Positions 34,068-43,152 of a stretch of DNA of 64,000 nucleotides are shown piece after piece; position 1 is the first letter of the stretch; the number at the start of each line of letters is the position of its first letter. Both the position numbers and the translations under genes were made by a program. Source of the DNA: Candidatus Rifleibacteriota bacterium (GTDB lineage Bacteria > Muiribacteriota > Ozemobacteria > Ozemobacterales > Ozemobacteraceae); the NCBI GenBank assembly GCA_015233565.1, contig JADFXM010000025.1, positions 1-64,000 on the forward strand. Direction: 5' to 3'. The notes under the pieces were generated by a model, which did no database searches, was not told where the DNA came from, and worked only from the letters and a program-made list of their open reading frames with translations.

Positions 34068-35879
34068 CTATTCCCCCAGTCTCAATTTTAATTCATCAAT
34101 TCTTCTTTTAATAAATGTTGATTCAAGTTTTTTGAATCTTTCCGGAAGGAATTTTGCGTCGGTACATTCGAGCGTTGCTATAAGATCCATGAATTCAAGC
34201 CTTTCAGCGTGGGCCATAGGCTTATAGTCACATAGAGTTTCTTTAATCAATTGCCCTATAGTTTTCTTTTGATCAGTATCCTCCTGAACTTCGGACATTC
34301 TGGAAGCCCGTATAAGGATTCCTTCCATTTCGTTTCCGCCGATGTCCATGTCTTCAGGGAAATCGGGAATTTCGGATAACTGGACATCAATTTTATTTTT
34401 GCGAGCGAGCGATATGAAAAGCTCTTTTTTATCTTCGGGAGTTTGTGGCGCGAAAAGTGGGATGTGAACATCAAGACGTCCGACCCGTTTTAAATCAACT
34501 TCCAGTAAATCTGGCCTGGAAGTGGCAAAAATCCAGAAAATCTTTCCCCGATTTCGGGTATCAGCCATTTCGGCTGCCAACATTCCGTAAAGCCGACCGG
34601 ATAATCCGGAATCTCCGTCTCCTCCAGATCTTTTCCCTGCCCATTGGTCAGCTTCGTCGATAAATACAATAACTTGTCCCATCGCGTGCAGAATTTTGAA
34701 GACTGCTTCCAGATTCCCTTCTGAAGCTCCCACCCATTTATCTCTGATGTTTTTCAACGCAACGCAAGGGATCCCCGCTTCACCTGAAAAGCATTCCACC
34801 AGAAAGGTTTTTCCGGTTCCAATTCTGCCAGTAATCAGATATCCCATTGGGAGGGCTCTAGTCCTGCCCCTTTTGATTAATAGAGCATCTTGTCGCATCC
34901 AGGTTTTCGCTTCCCCATGACTTGCCACATTATCAAGGGTCTTGGCTGACTCTACGAATTCAATCCGTCCAAAAGCGGACTTCTCAATCATTTCTTTTTT
35001 TACTGTGCGGAGGAATTCCATGGTTATCTTTCGCTTGTTTTTTACTCCACGCTTGATCAAATTCTGAATATCCACTCTTGACAGCCCTTCAAGTTTCTGT
35101 CCTAAAGACGTCTTATCGACTTCGCAGACACTTTGGAAGTCATAAATATCCTCGGTTACTTTTTCAATAAAACTCCTGACTTCCTCTGCATTAGGAAGAT
35201 CAATCCGTATTTTTGCGGAAAAGGGTGTTTCGACGATCTGTTTGTTTAAATCTGCCAGATTTTCACTGATCAAACAGGTTGCGACGTTGGCAGCACTAAT
35301 TCCCCTGTCAGAAGCCCAGTCTAAAACTTTTATCACAGTTTCCACGCCCTCTCCCGAAACATACGCCGGATCGCTTCGTGGAAGAAGATATTGGACATAA
35401 TCAAGTATTACTGCTACTCTAAGGGGATCGGAGACCGTTTTTCCATCTGAAGATGGCTTGGTTCTTGTTAATCCGCTTCTTAGAAATCTATCGATCAACT
35501 CCAGCGCTCTTTTTGGCTCTTTGGGAAGAAGGTTGGAAAGATCGAGAAGTCTGCCAGGATCATTTTGAGGAGCTTGGGGAAAGCTGGAATAGCTTGTCCG
35601 ATGCCACGAGTCGAAAATCTTCAGGAACTGGGAAAATAAGTCGTTACCTTTAAGAGTTCTGATTCCTTTCCCGCGGTCATACGCCAACACTACTTCAAAC
35701 GGCGAAAACATAACCCGGGTCAGAAAATCCGGAAGTGAAAAGAGCTTATTTCCTTCCTCAGGAACATCAGCTTGAATCCAATCGTTAACGTTTCCGTATA
35801 ATATGAACTGGCTAACTGTTCCACTACGGAAAATTTCTGCCATCTCAGACGCCCAAAACGGGATTTTTAGTTCCGACAT
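34068..35879 (-). CDS. Ycf46-like AAA+ ATPase
   Basis: A 603-residue protein with an N-terminal degenerate AAA-like domain (about 1-300, LILDYVQYLL-type region but no Walker A) and a canonical C-terminal AAA+ domain with Walker A GRIGTGKT (351-358), Walker B FIDEAD (406-411) and the arginine-finger region RVGRLD. This two-part layout fits the Ycf46/FtsH-like AAA group found in plastids, cyanobacteria and diverse bacteria. No protease domain or membrane helix is present, so it is probably a remodelling ATPase with unknown client. It is divergent from the acidic-protein gene. Confidence 0.8.
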   Translation of the reverse strand: MSELKIPFWASEMAEIFRSGTVSQFILYGNVNDWIQADVPEEGNKLFSLPDFLTRVMFSPFEVVLAYDRGKGIRTLKGNDLFSQFLKIFDSWHRTSYSSFPQAPQNDPGRLLDLSNLLPKEPKRALELIDRFLRSGLTRTKPSSDGKTVSDPLRVAVILDYVQYLLPRSDPAYVSGEGVETVIKVLDWASDRGISAANVATCLISENLADLNKQIVETPFSAKIRIDLPNAEEVRSFIEKVTEDIYDFQSVCEVDKTSLGQKLEGLSRVDIQNLIKRGVKNKRKITMEFLRTVKKEMIEKSAFGRIEFVESAKTLDNVASHGEAKTWMRQDALLIKRGRTRALPMGYLITGRIGTGKTFLVECFSGEAGIPCVALKNIRDKWVGASEGNLEAVFKILHAMGQVIVFIDEADQWAGKRSGGDGDSGLSGRLYGMLAAEMADTRNRGKIFWIFATSRPDLLEVDLKRVGRLDVHIPLFAPQTPEDKKELFISLARKNKIDVQLSEIPDFPEDMDIGGNEMEGILIRASRMSEVQEDTDQKKTIGQLIKETLCDYKPMAHAERLEFMDLIATLECTDAKFLPERFKKLESTFIKRRIDELKLRLGE

Positions 35880-35965
35880 TTTCTAACTCCTTTTTTTAAA
35901 AAAGATTATAGCAAATAAGTGATGAAAAATTGTTATACGAGCGATTTTTTTTTCAAAAAAAAATC

Positions 35966-35992
35966 TTGACATGTAAAGAAAATTATGACAAT
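35966..35992 (+). promoter_or_regulatory. possible promoter of the acidic-protein gene
   Basis: A perfect TTGACA at 35966-35971 is followed 15 bp later by GACAAT (35987-35992). The spacer is short and the -10 poor, so the exact -10 is uncertain. Confidence 0.4.
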
Positions 35993-36038
35993 ATCACCAT
36001 CGACTTTAAGCCTAATCTCAAGAAAGGGGTGTACAGAA

Positions 36039-36416
36039 ATGCTTATACTAGACTGGATTAGCGAAGAAGATCGGGAACGTTTTTTTCTCTCCCCCAAAAA
36101 AAAATGGGAAGAGCAAGATGATGATGACCAAGAGGATGATATGGAAGACGATGATGATGATTTGGAAGATGACGACGACGACGATGATTATGATGATTTT
36201 GATGACGATGACGACTTAGATGATGAAGATCTGGACGACGATGAAGATTTAGACGACGATGATTTGGACGATGATTTAGATGATGATGAAGATTTGGACG
36301 AAGACTTAGACGAAGATCTCGACGATGTTCTGGATGACGACGAGGAAGTCGCTGCTGACGAAGAAGAAGATGAGGAAGATCTCGACGAAGAAGATGACGA
36401 AGAAGAAGACGAATAA
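36039..36416 (+). CDS. extremely acidic Asp/Glu-rich protein
   Basis: A 125-residue protein: a normal 25-residue head (MLILDWISEEDRERFF...PKKKW) and then about 100 residues that are almost all Asp and Glu with regular Leu (DLDDDEDLDDDDLDDD pattern). It must be highly negative and disordered. Similar acidic tails occur in histone/DNA-mimic proteins, metal-binding proteins and the RNA polymerase delta subunit, but no homology can be claimed. ATG 36039 is 9 bases after AAAGGGG; an ATG at 35985 lies inside the promoter. A strong terminator follows. Both GAT and GAC codons are used, so it is not a simple trinucleotide expansion. Confidence 0.75.
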   Translation: MLILDWISEEDRERFFLSPKKKWEEQDDDDQEDDMEDDDDDLEDDDDDDDYDDFDDDDDLDDEDLDDDEDLDDDDLDDDLDDDEDLDEDLDEDLDDVLDDDEEVAADEEEDEEDLDEEDDEEEDE

Positions 36417-36439
36417 TCGTTAATTTTTACGAATTAACC

Positions 36440-36489
36440 AAAAAACAAACATAAGCGCAGTAATAGTGCCAAATGTTTGTTTTTTTTTT
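36440..36489 (+). terminator. Rho-independent terminator of the acidic-protein gene
   Basis: A 13-bp stem (36440-36452 with 36473-36485, core ACAAACAT/ATGTTTGT) enclosing a small GCGC/GTGC hairpin, followed by an uninterrupted T tract to 36489. Confidence 0.85.
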
Positions 36490-36759
36490 GAGGAAAAAAA
36501 GAAGGCAAGCGCATTTAATACCAAATTTATTTCAAAAAGGAATTTTTATTTTTGTAACTAGTTCAATGTCACATTCGATGTAATTTTGCGAACGAACAAC
36601 CAGTTTTGAAACAGAAATATTTTTTATTCTGATTTTCTGATATCGGAAGAAATTTTATGTGATTGCAGCGATCAAGACAGAAATTCCCTCATTCCCCTGA
36701 TAAATACCTCGTTTCTGAGGGAATCCCTAAAAATGAGCTGATGGTTTCTGGGGGAAAAA
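36490..36759. other. AT-rich gap between convergent genes
   Basis: AT-rich sequence between the terminator of the acidic-protein gene and the 3' end of the minus-strand gene at 36760. With the preceding terminator the whole gene-free stretch is 343 bp. I see no further gene. Confidence 0.5.
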
Positions 36760-37407
36760 CTATCTGTTATTCCAATATTTGGATTTTTCTGCCTCGAGTA
36801 ATGTTCCCAGTTGATGATCAGATTGGCCAAATTCTTTGATATCAGATCTGTTAATAAGCCAAAGCCAGTCGTTGTGATCCCAGGCGCCATTTTTCATATG
36901 AACGAATTCTTTGAGTTTTGCTATTAGTTGCTCAAATTTAATAGGCTCCGCTCGAGCTGGATCAGCGATTTGAACTTCAGAAGAGGGCTGCAGTTTTTTT
37001 ACTCGGGAAGTAGTTGTTTGTGTGGATTCGGTATCTTCATTTGTTTCTTCAGAGCTTGAGTCCTTGAAGCGAGGACCGAATTTCCCGCGATATAAGTACA
37101 ATTTCAACCCCTCGCGTTTGCCGTTCTCTTTTAAATAATCCTCTCGAACCATTGCTTGGAAAAGCCTGTACATAGAGCCTTTTTGGTTTTTATCGAGAAT
37201 GTTTTTAAATAAATCCCGGGTAACGTCGTTAACTGTGAATTCTTCCCGAGATTCAATGTACCGCATTATTTTCTTCACATTATCAGAAATTACGTGATGA
37301 AGATGAATATTGCGGTCATTATCGCATCGCCGCTTATTGCGGTTAAGCCGGGTACCTTTTATCACACCGTTGCAGAAGGGCAGTTCACAATATCTGTGTC
37401 GACCCAT
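36760..37407 (-). CDS. unknown protein with Cys/His-rich N-terminus
   Basis: A 215-residue protein of no family I recognise. The N-terminus has Cys and His residues suited to metal binding (C7, C12, C28, H36, H38, H39), then a helical region that could be a winged helix (VNDVTRDLF...GSMYRLFQAMVREDYL), a Ser/Thr-rich linker and a C-terminal helical segment. A DNA- or RNA-binding regulator is possible. A GTGAGG ribosome-binding site precedes ATG and lies in a small hairpin (37414-37428) that could hide it. Two TTGACT-type -35 elements lie upstream on the minus strand. Confidence 0.6.
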   Translation of the reverse strand: MGRHRYCELPFCNGVIKGTRLNRNKRRCDNDRNIHLHHVISDNVKKIMRYIESREEFTVNDVTRDLFKNILDKNQKGSMYRLFQAMVREDYLKENGKREGLKLYLYRGKFGPRFKDSSSEETNEDTESTQTTTSRVKKLQPSSEVQIADPARAEPIKFEQLIAKLKEFVHMKNGAWDHNDWLWLINRSDIKEFGQSDHQLGTLLEAEKSKYWNNR

Positions 37408-37822
37408 AATTTACCTCACTTCTTGAGGACGGCATGTACCGTATTGTTTTCACCATAGAATTCAGTCAAAAAGTTTAACTCAGGAATTTGGTAAAGTCAA
37501 TTTTTTTTCTTGACATTTTTTTCCTTTTTTTTTTTGAAAAAAAATGCGTAGATATATTTTGTTGCACATTTTTGAGAATTTGTTTTGGGAAACCAGCTTG
37601 GATTTTTTAAGTTTATTTCCTCAGATATTCTGGAAAAAGGTGGGAATCCATTTTCGCCAAATATTTTATTTTTGCAGAGTTCATCCGGTATTTTGCTTTT
37701 GGCGTTAATATTACATTTTTCGACAAGAAGTGAGATAAAGGGTGAACATGCTCAAATTGTTGGCGTTTTGGAAAAATTAAGAGTATAATCACAAAAGTTT
37801 TTGGCTTAAAATGGAGTGATGA
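37408..37822. other. 415-bp divergent gap
   Basis: Contains the 5' region of the minus-strand unknown gene, a very T/A-rich stretch (37500-37560) and the promoter of the galT pair (separate entry). No gene is supported on either strand. Confidence 0.5.
37760..37789 (+). promoter_or_regulatory. promoter of the galT pair
   Basis: TTGGCG (37760-37765), an 18-bp spacer and a perfect TATAAT (37784-37789). The first galT start follows 34 bp later. Confidence 0.6.
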
Positions 37823-38821
37823 ATGCCGCAGCTCAGGAAAGACCCAGTCACAAAAAGGTGGGTAATCATTAATTTGGAAAAAAGTCGAGGACCGAAAGAT
37901 TTTCAGCTTCCCAATCCGGTACACTCGGCGGATAATTGCCCTTTCTGCCCAGGAAAAGAAACCTTAACTCCCCCGGAAGTAATGTCTTACAGGGAAAAGG
38001 ATACTTTACCCAATCAACCTGGTTGGCAAATCAGGGTTATACCAAATAAATTCCCGGCGCTTCAAATCGAAGGCGACCTTGACCGCACCGGAATAGGCTT
38101 ATATGACATGATGAATGGGGTCGGCGCACATGAAGTGATAATTGAAACTCCAAATCACAAGTGCGGAGCTGCTGGTTATACTGTCCCCCAGATGACTACT
38201 ATCGTAAACACTTACTGCGATCGGTATCGCGATCTTAAACGTGATCGAAGATTTCGATATATTTTGATTTTTAAAAATAACGGACAAGCTGCTGGTGCAA
38301 GTCTTGATCATCCCCATTCCCAATTGATAGCAACCCCCATTATTCCCAAAAGAGTAATGGAAGAAATCGAAGGTGCTCGGCAGTATTATTATTATAAAGA
38401 GCGTTGTGTATTTTGCGACATAATTCGCCAGGAATTGAGCGCCGGCGAGAGAATTATTCACGAGAATGAAAATTTTGTCGCTTTTGCGCCATTTGCTTCG
38501 CGATTTCCATTTGAGACCTGCATTGCCCCGAAAGATCATAAAGCGTCCTTTGGTGCAATCGAGGAGTCTGAAATCGAAGGACTTGCCGATATTCTTTGCG
38601 CCACTCTTAATAGATTGGTTAAGACTTTGAATGATCCTCCCTTCAATTATATTATTCACACCTCTCCTTGCGATGAAAATTGTGGTGAGTACTACCATTG
38701 GCATCTTGAAATCATGCCGAGATTGACTAAAGTTGCCGGATTCGAATGGGGATCGGGATTCTACGTAAATCCAACTCCTCCTGAGCTTGCCACCAGTTTC
38801 CTGCTTCAAAATTCACCATGA
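37823..38821 (+). CDS. galactose-1-phosphate uridylyltransferase family protein (copy 1, HPHSQ)
   Basis: A 332-residue GalT-family nucleotidyltransferase. The catalytic motif is HPHSQ (163-167); the middle His takes the nucleotide and Gln is the family hallmark of transfer rather than hydrolysis. Cys pairs CPFC (39-42) and CVFC (195-198) fit the zinc/structural sites, and GEYYHWHLEIMPRLT is the C-terminal GalT motif. Family members move UMP between glucose and galactose 1-phosphates, or transfer AMP/ADP as in At5g18200-like proteins, so the true substrate is open. No galK, galE or other Leloir gene is nearby. Confidence 0.87.
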   Translation: MPQLRKDPVTKRWVIINLEKSRGPKDFQLPNPVHSADNCPFCPGKETLTPPEVMSYREKDTLPNQPGWQIRVIPNKFPALQIEGDLDRTGIGLYDMMNGVGAHEVIIETPNHKCGAAGYTVPQMTTIVNTYCDRYRDLKRDRRFRYILIFKNNGQAAGASLDHPHSQLIATPIIPKRVMEEIEGARQYYYYKERCVFCDIIRQELSAGERIIHENENFVAFAPFASRFPFETCIAPKDHKASFGAIEESEIEGLADILCATLNRLVKTLNDPPFNYIIHTSPCDENCGEYYHWHLEIMPRLTKVAGFEWGSGFYVNPTPPELATSFLLQNSP

Positions 38822-38865
38822 ATGATGAGAACTATTTCCCAGAAGAAAACTCGCGGAGGTAAATC

Positions 38866-39861
38866 ATGCCCCAATTGAGGAAAGATCCTGTTTTAAAACA
38901 ATGGGTCATAATTTCTCCCGAAAGAGGGAGAAGGCCCAGTGATTTTAAAAATTCTCCCCCTCACACCCCTGATGATCCAAAAACTTGCCCATTTTGCGAG
39001 GGAAATGAGAAAAAGACACCTCCGGAGACTCTGGCTTTCAGAAAGAGTGGAACTTCACCAAATGAACCCGGTTGGTGGGTAAGAATTTTCCCCGACCAGG
39101 ATCCAATATTGGTGCCCACCGGGGATAGTGGCCGAATGGGAATCGGGATGTTTGACGCTATGAATTCAATAGGAATTCATGAGGTTTTGGTTGAAGTCCC
39201 GCAGCACCATCAAACCCTTCAGAATGTTTCTCCGGATCAAGTTCGCGAAGTTATTTGGGCTTTCAAGCAAAGGTTGCTTGAAATCAAGAAAAACCCGAGA
39301 TTCAAGCATTTTATGATTGTAAAAAATAGTGGATCCGGCGTTTCAAGTTTTACTCATTCACATTCCCATATTGTGGCCACGCCCATTATCCCAAAGAGAA
39401 TAGAAGAAGAGATCGATGGCTCCCGGGAATATTTTCATTATCATGACAGATGCATCTATTGCGATATCATCAGACAAGAATTAAGTCAGCCGGCCAGAAT
39501 AATTCACCAGGATCCCTTCTTCCTGGCATTTTGCCCGTTTGCTTCAAGATTTCCATTTGAAATGATGATAATTCCAGTAAGCCATCAGCCGTTCTTTGAA
39601 ACCCTTGATTCTGACCATGTGACAGGGTTTGCAAGCATTCTTCAAATTCTTTTGAAGAAAATGGAATTGTTATTAAAGAATATTCCTTATAATTTTATTT
39701 TACATACTTCACCAATATCAGAAGCCTACCGTGATTTCTTTCACTGGCATATTGAAATAATTCCTAAATTAACGCAGGTCGCTGGATTTGAGTGGGGATC
39801 AGGTTTTTATATCAATCCACTTTCACCAGAGGAGGCTGCAAAATTTTTAAGAGAATCCTGA
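38866..39861 (+). CDS. galactose-1-phosphate uridylyltransferase family protein (copy 2, HSHSH)
   Basis: A 331-residue paralogue, 44 bp after copy 1, with the same start (MPQLRKDP), CPFC (41-44), a CIYC pair and the FFHWHIEIIPKLT motif. The catalytic motif is HSHSH (164-168) instead of HPHSQ. His in the last position is what HIT-type hydrolases (HxHxH) carry, so this copy may have changed from transferase to hydrolase or phosphorylase, or may be inactive. Tandem duplication followed by specialisation is the simplest explanation. Confidence 0.83.
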   Translation: MPQLRKDPVLKQWVIISPERGRRPSDFKNSPPHTPDDPKTCPFCEGNEKKTPPETLAFRKSGTSPNEPGWWVRIFPDQDPILVPTGDSGRMGIGMFDAMNSIGIHEVLVEVPQHHQTLQNVSPDQVREVIWAFKQRLLEIKKNPRFKHFMIVKNSGSGVSSFTHSHSHIVATPIIPKRIEEEIDGSREYFHYHDRCIYCDIIRQELSQPARIIHQDPFFLAFCPFASRFPFEMMIIPVSHQPFFETLDSDHVTGFASILQILLKKMELLLKNIPYNFILHTSPISEAYRDFFHWHIEIIPKLTQVAGFEWGSGFYINPLSPEEAAKFLRES

Positions 39862-39914
39862 AAAATTCCAAGAAAGAGAAATAACCAGTAAAAATGTAAC
39901 CGATTCAAATAAAC

Positions 39915-39923
39915 TGGTATAAT
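39915..39923 (+). promoter_or_regulatory. extended -10 promoter of the SH3 gene
   Basis: TGGTATAAT, 29 bp before the ATG and without a clear -35. It is the same nonamer found before ndk and pilin module I. Confidence 0.55.
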
Positions 39924-39951
39924 TATATAGAAGGGAATTTGGAGGTGCTTG

Positions 39952-40335
39952 ATGAAAAAGATAATATTATTTGCTGTTCTGTTTTTCTTCATTTTTTTCT
40001 CTGCGGTCTATTCCGGAATTCAGATACCGACTAAGGGAGTAGTTGCTAGAACCGGTGGACTGGGACTAAATTTAAGGGTAGCCGCTGGAAATCAATATTC
40101 CGTTGTCACTACCATCCCTGAAGGCGATTCGTTCGAAATTTTGGGTGTGTCCGGGCAATGGTTTCAAGTTAAATACAACTCCAGAATTGGATTCGTTTAT
40201 TCTTACTACGTCGATGTTACTGAAAACAAAGAAATCAACGATCAAAATGCTGCACAAAATCCAATTGCTACTTTGATGCAAACAGATCCAAATAAATCTG
40301 AATGCAAGAATATCGATCCAAAAATTGTTCCATGA
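39952..40335 (+). CDS. exported bacterial SH3-domain protein
   Basis: A 127-residue protein with a signal peptide (about 1-21) and a bacterial SH3 domain (about 32-90: LGLNLRVAAGNQYSVVTTIPEGD, WFQVKYNSRIGFVYSYYV). Such domains usually bind peptidoglycan or cell-surface partners. No enzyme domain is attached. GGAGG (39941-39945) selects ATG 39952 over a TTG three bases upstream. Confidence 0.82.
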   Translation: MKKIILFAVLFFFIFFSAVYSGIQIPTKGVVARTGGLGLNLRVAAGNQYSVVTTIPEGDSFEILGVSGQWFQVKYNSRIGFVYSYYVDVTENKEINDQNAAQNPIATLMQTDPNKSECKNIDPKIVP

Positions 40336-40394
40336 GAAACTGCTGATTAATATTTTGATTAATTATAGTTTCTGGGGGAAGGAATTAAAAAAAA

Positions 40395-42494
40395 GTGAAT
40401 TTTGGTGACCATTCCACTTCGATAACCCGTTCAAGACAGGGTGTGGTTTTAATTCTTGTTGCGATCTGCGTTCTTGTTATGTTCCTCACAGGCTCTTATC
40501 TTTTGCGATCTGCGTCTTTGCATAAGGGGCAGACCAATCGCCTTGGGGAAATGAATGTCACCAGCGGAGTCGGGCAAGCTCTTGCTCAGCTTGCATTGCA
40601 TAAAATAATGAATGATGAGCTGGCAAATCCTTCTTCCCAACTGACAAGTGTCTTATCTCAACCTCTTAGCTCGATGAATGATTTTTTGCTTGACCCTTTC
40701 CCACTAGACTCAGGAACGCCAAGTTTAAAAAGCGTTTTTGATGCTTTGGTTGAACCCCTGAAAGATTTGGGAAACTATTCCATCAAAGTCAGTGTAAAGT
40801 GCTCCAAATCAGATTTTTCCAATATCGGTCTTTCCAATATTTATCCCAGAGAAAAAATGGGATTAATACATATTTTGGTTAACATAAACTATAGAAAATT
40901 CAATACCTCGTTGGCATTTACTTCTGAAAACTATCATTATGTTGTCAAAGTAAAAATTACTGCTGCGTTGGTTCCAATTTTGTCAAAGTTCACCCTATAC
41001 GTTGAAAATGCACAGGAAGGCGATCCCTGGCGCTTTAATGTTGTTTCCACAGACCAGGATGGAAGATTGGTTTCAGGCTCCGGTGGAATACCGATAGTGC
41101 TTGATAATGCTGCTGATGCCAATGTTCCCAATGCTATGCCAGACTTTGTGCGAAAACCGACGGGCTTTGTTTATCTTGGAGGAGGGCCTATTTACCTGAA
41201 TTTGGCCCGAGGTTGGGGAGCTAATCCTGACTATGGCGAAGGATTTCACTTGTTTGAATCCGGAAAAGGAGATGGTCTGTACACAGTCGGCTGGGGAAAA
41301 GACAACATGGCCATCCTCCACTGGGATCAAGGCACTTGCCAGCCCAGCAGTTCCGGAGGGAACAAAGACTGGTATGATTTCGTAATTCAGAGTCCTCTTG
41401 CAGAATTGGCCAAATTAAATAGTGCTTTCAGATTATATGGAACTGATATAAAAAAGTCTCCAACTCTTGTTTTTGGTGAGGTGTTTCGTTCCTTTGTTTG
41501 TGCAAAAGCCTATAAATCAACGACAAAACCCCCGCCATTTCCACCTGCCTTTTTGCCCTACATCGGAAGCCTTGGAGTCTGGACAGCAGCGGTTGGTTCA
41601 TCAACCCCCAGTGAAGGGTTCCCGCCGGTTCAGCCTTTTTTCACAAGGGTTGACGATTTTTCCGCAGGTCAATCATTTCTTGAGCACCTGAAAATATATC
41701 AGGAAAAATATGCCAGTAACATTGTTGCCTCGCAGCCATTTAATCTTTCTTTGGCATTTATTGGTACCAACAACCGGAATGCTTTCCCACGTGAAACGCA
41801 TTTTCGAGCGGGTGATCCTTTGCTAGAGTTGACTCAGGCAAATCCGCCACCTTCAGCCGATAAAATGCATGCGCTTCCAAACGATTTAAGCGGAGTTATA
41901 CCCGGAGTAAATTCGTTAAGGAACATGCAGGCAATCTTGGAAGGGATGAAAATCCCTGGAGATCGTGTCAGCTGGGTAATTCCAGCTTCCCAGAATGGTG
42001 ATGTGATTAAGGCATTGACAGACCGGGGATTGGCTTATGGCGCAAGCCCGATTAAACTTAATTGTAACGGTTGGATATACGTTGAAGGTGATGCCAAACT
42101 GGATATAAAGGACAGCATCGAGATCGAAAGCAACGGGGGAATTGTACTTGAGAGGGGAACTATTAATATTTCCAGCCCGATCAGCCAGGCTTCAGGTAAC
42201 CCGAAAGTCCTGTATCTGGTTACCAAAGATGGAAACATTAAGGTCGGGGCGGATGTACAAGCTCCCCTTATTGCTGGCAACGGGAAAATCACTTTCTCCG
42301 GAGCCAAAAGAAAAATCACCGGAGCTCTTGCCATGAGCAAGTTTGACATAAGCAATGCTTCAGTTGGCGCGGATATATCATATAATCCGGCTTTGGCTGC
42401 TTTGCCCATGCCAATTCAATCGTCTGTTCCAACTGCTTCAGAGGCTTCGCTTTTGTCATACAGTATCTGTCCCGATCTGATTCTTGTGCCATGA
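40395..42494 (+). CDS. large PilX/GspK-like pilus-associated membrane protein (module II)
   Basis: A 699-residue protein with a basic N-terminus (TRSRQG), a hydrophobic helix (about 17-37, VVLILVAICVLVMFLTGSYLL) and a long extracytoplasmic domain. The C-terminal third (about 555-650) has a beta-rich segment (LNCNGWIYVEGDAKLDI) like the one in the 27170 gene. The order (large PilX/GspK-like gene, PilV/GspI-like, GspJ/PilW-like) repeats that of 27-31 kb. The start is GTG at 40395, about 11 bases after AAGGA, and is not certain. Confidence 0.65.
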   Translation: MNFGDHSTSITRSRQGVVLILVAICVLVMFLTGSYLLRSASLHKGQTNRLGEMNVTSGVGQALAQLALHKIMNDELANPSSQLTSVLSQPLSSMNDFLLDPFPLDSGTPSLKSVFDALVEPLKDLGNYSIKVSVKCSKSDFSNIGLSNIYPREKMGLIHILVNINYRKFNTSLAFTSENYHYVVKVKITAALVPILSKFTLYVENAQEGDPWRFNVVSTDQDGRLVSGSGGIPIVLDNAADANVPNAMPDFVRKPTGFVYLGGGPIYLNLARGWGANPDYGEGFHLFESGKGDGLYTVGWGKDNMAILHWDQGTCQPSSSGGNKDWYDFVIQSPLAELAKLNSAFRLYGTDIKKSPTLVFGEVFRSFVCAKAYKSTTKPPPFPPAFLPYIGSLGVWTAAVGSSTPSEGFPPVQPFFTRVDDFSAGQSFLEHLKIYQEKYASNIVASQPFNLSLAFIGTNNRNAFPRETHFRAGDPLLELTQANPPPSADKMHALPNDLSGVIPGVNSLRNMQAILEGMKIPGDRVSWVIPASQNGDVIKALTDRGLAYGASPIKLNCNGWIYVEGDAKLDIKDSIEIESNGGIVLERGTINISSPISQASGNPKVLYLVTKDGNIKVGADVQAPLIAGNGKITFSGAKRKITGALAMSKFDISNASVGADISYNPALAALPMPIQSSVPTASEASLLSYSICPDLILVP

Positions 42495-42538
42495 TCATTT
42501 TTTTCATATCTTTCAGAACTTGCGGAGTTTAGAATATT

Positions 42539-42997
42539 TTGAAGATTATTAAACAATCTGGTTTAGGGCGCTTTTCTGAGAAAAAAGCTCTTTCCTTCGT
42601 CGAGATCATGATTGCTGTATTGTTGCTGGGCTTGATGATAGTTCCCATCAGTAATTTTTTCAACCGTGGAACGACGGGAACAATCCAAACACGTGATGAA
42701 GTGTTGGCATACCACTATGCCGATGAACTATTGGCATGGCTTCAATCAAAAAATTATGATGACCTGGAGTTGGCTCCCGCTACCTCGAAAAGCGTTCCTA
42801 CAATCACGTTAACCAGTGGTGGGCTTTCAATTCAGGATAGTATTGAAACTGACAGATTTACGCGTTCTGTTACCATAAAAGAAATCACCATTGGGAGCAA
42901 TTGGCCATACATCTATAAAGTCCTGGGAGTTGAAGTTGCCTGGAAGTCGGGTAATGTTGCCAGAAAAATTCATATGTCTTCTATGGTATATAAATGA
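42539..42997 (+). CDS. PilV/GspI-like minor prepilin (module II)
   Basis: A 152-residue prepilin with leader MKIIKQSGLGRFSEKKA and mature start LSFVEIMIAVLLLG (Glu +5). Position -1 is Ala rather than Gly, which most prepilin peptidases accept less well. TTG start at 42539 with GGAG 12 bases upstream. It is followed by a 418-bp gap that holds the 29-bp dispersed repeat and a terminator. Confidence 0.78.
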   Translation: MKIIKQSGLGRFSEKKALSFVEIMIAVLLLGLMIVPISNFFNRGTTGTIQTRDEVLAYHYADELLAWLQSKNYDDLELAPATSKSVPTITLTSGGLSIQDSIETDRFTRSVTIKEITIGSNWPYIYKVLGVEVAWKSGNVARKIHMSSMVYK

Positions 42998-43152
42998 TGA
43001 TCGACCAAGGGTTTTTACTGTATGAATGCACTTATGTCATTGCAATCTCTCTTCCCAATAAAGAACGAGAGTCTTTAGCAAGCTCAATGCTACACTTCTT
43101 CAAGTTCAGCACAAGTGCTTTCGGAAAAATTGGTTAATTACGTTTTCGAATA

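Noticed and set aside
36121..36415. trinucleotide (GAT/GAC) repeat expansion
   Set aside because: Codons are mixed GAT, GAC, GAA and GAG with interspersed Leu/Val/Tyr; this is protein-level low complexity rather than a DNA tandem repeat.
38099..38809. 236-residue minus-strand ORF over galT copy 1
   Set aside because: Antisense to conserved GalT sequence; the translation has no recognisable domain and the frame is open because of codon bias.
41467..41691. 74-residue ORF inside the module II PilX-like gene
   Set aside because: Same-strand out-of-frame shadow with no start signal.
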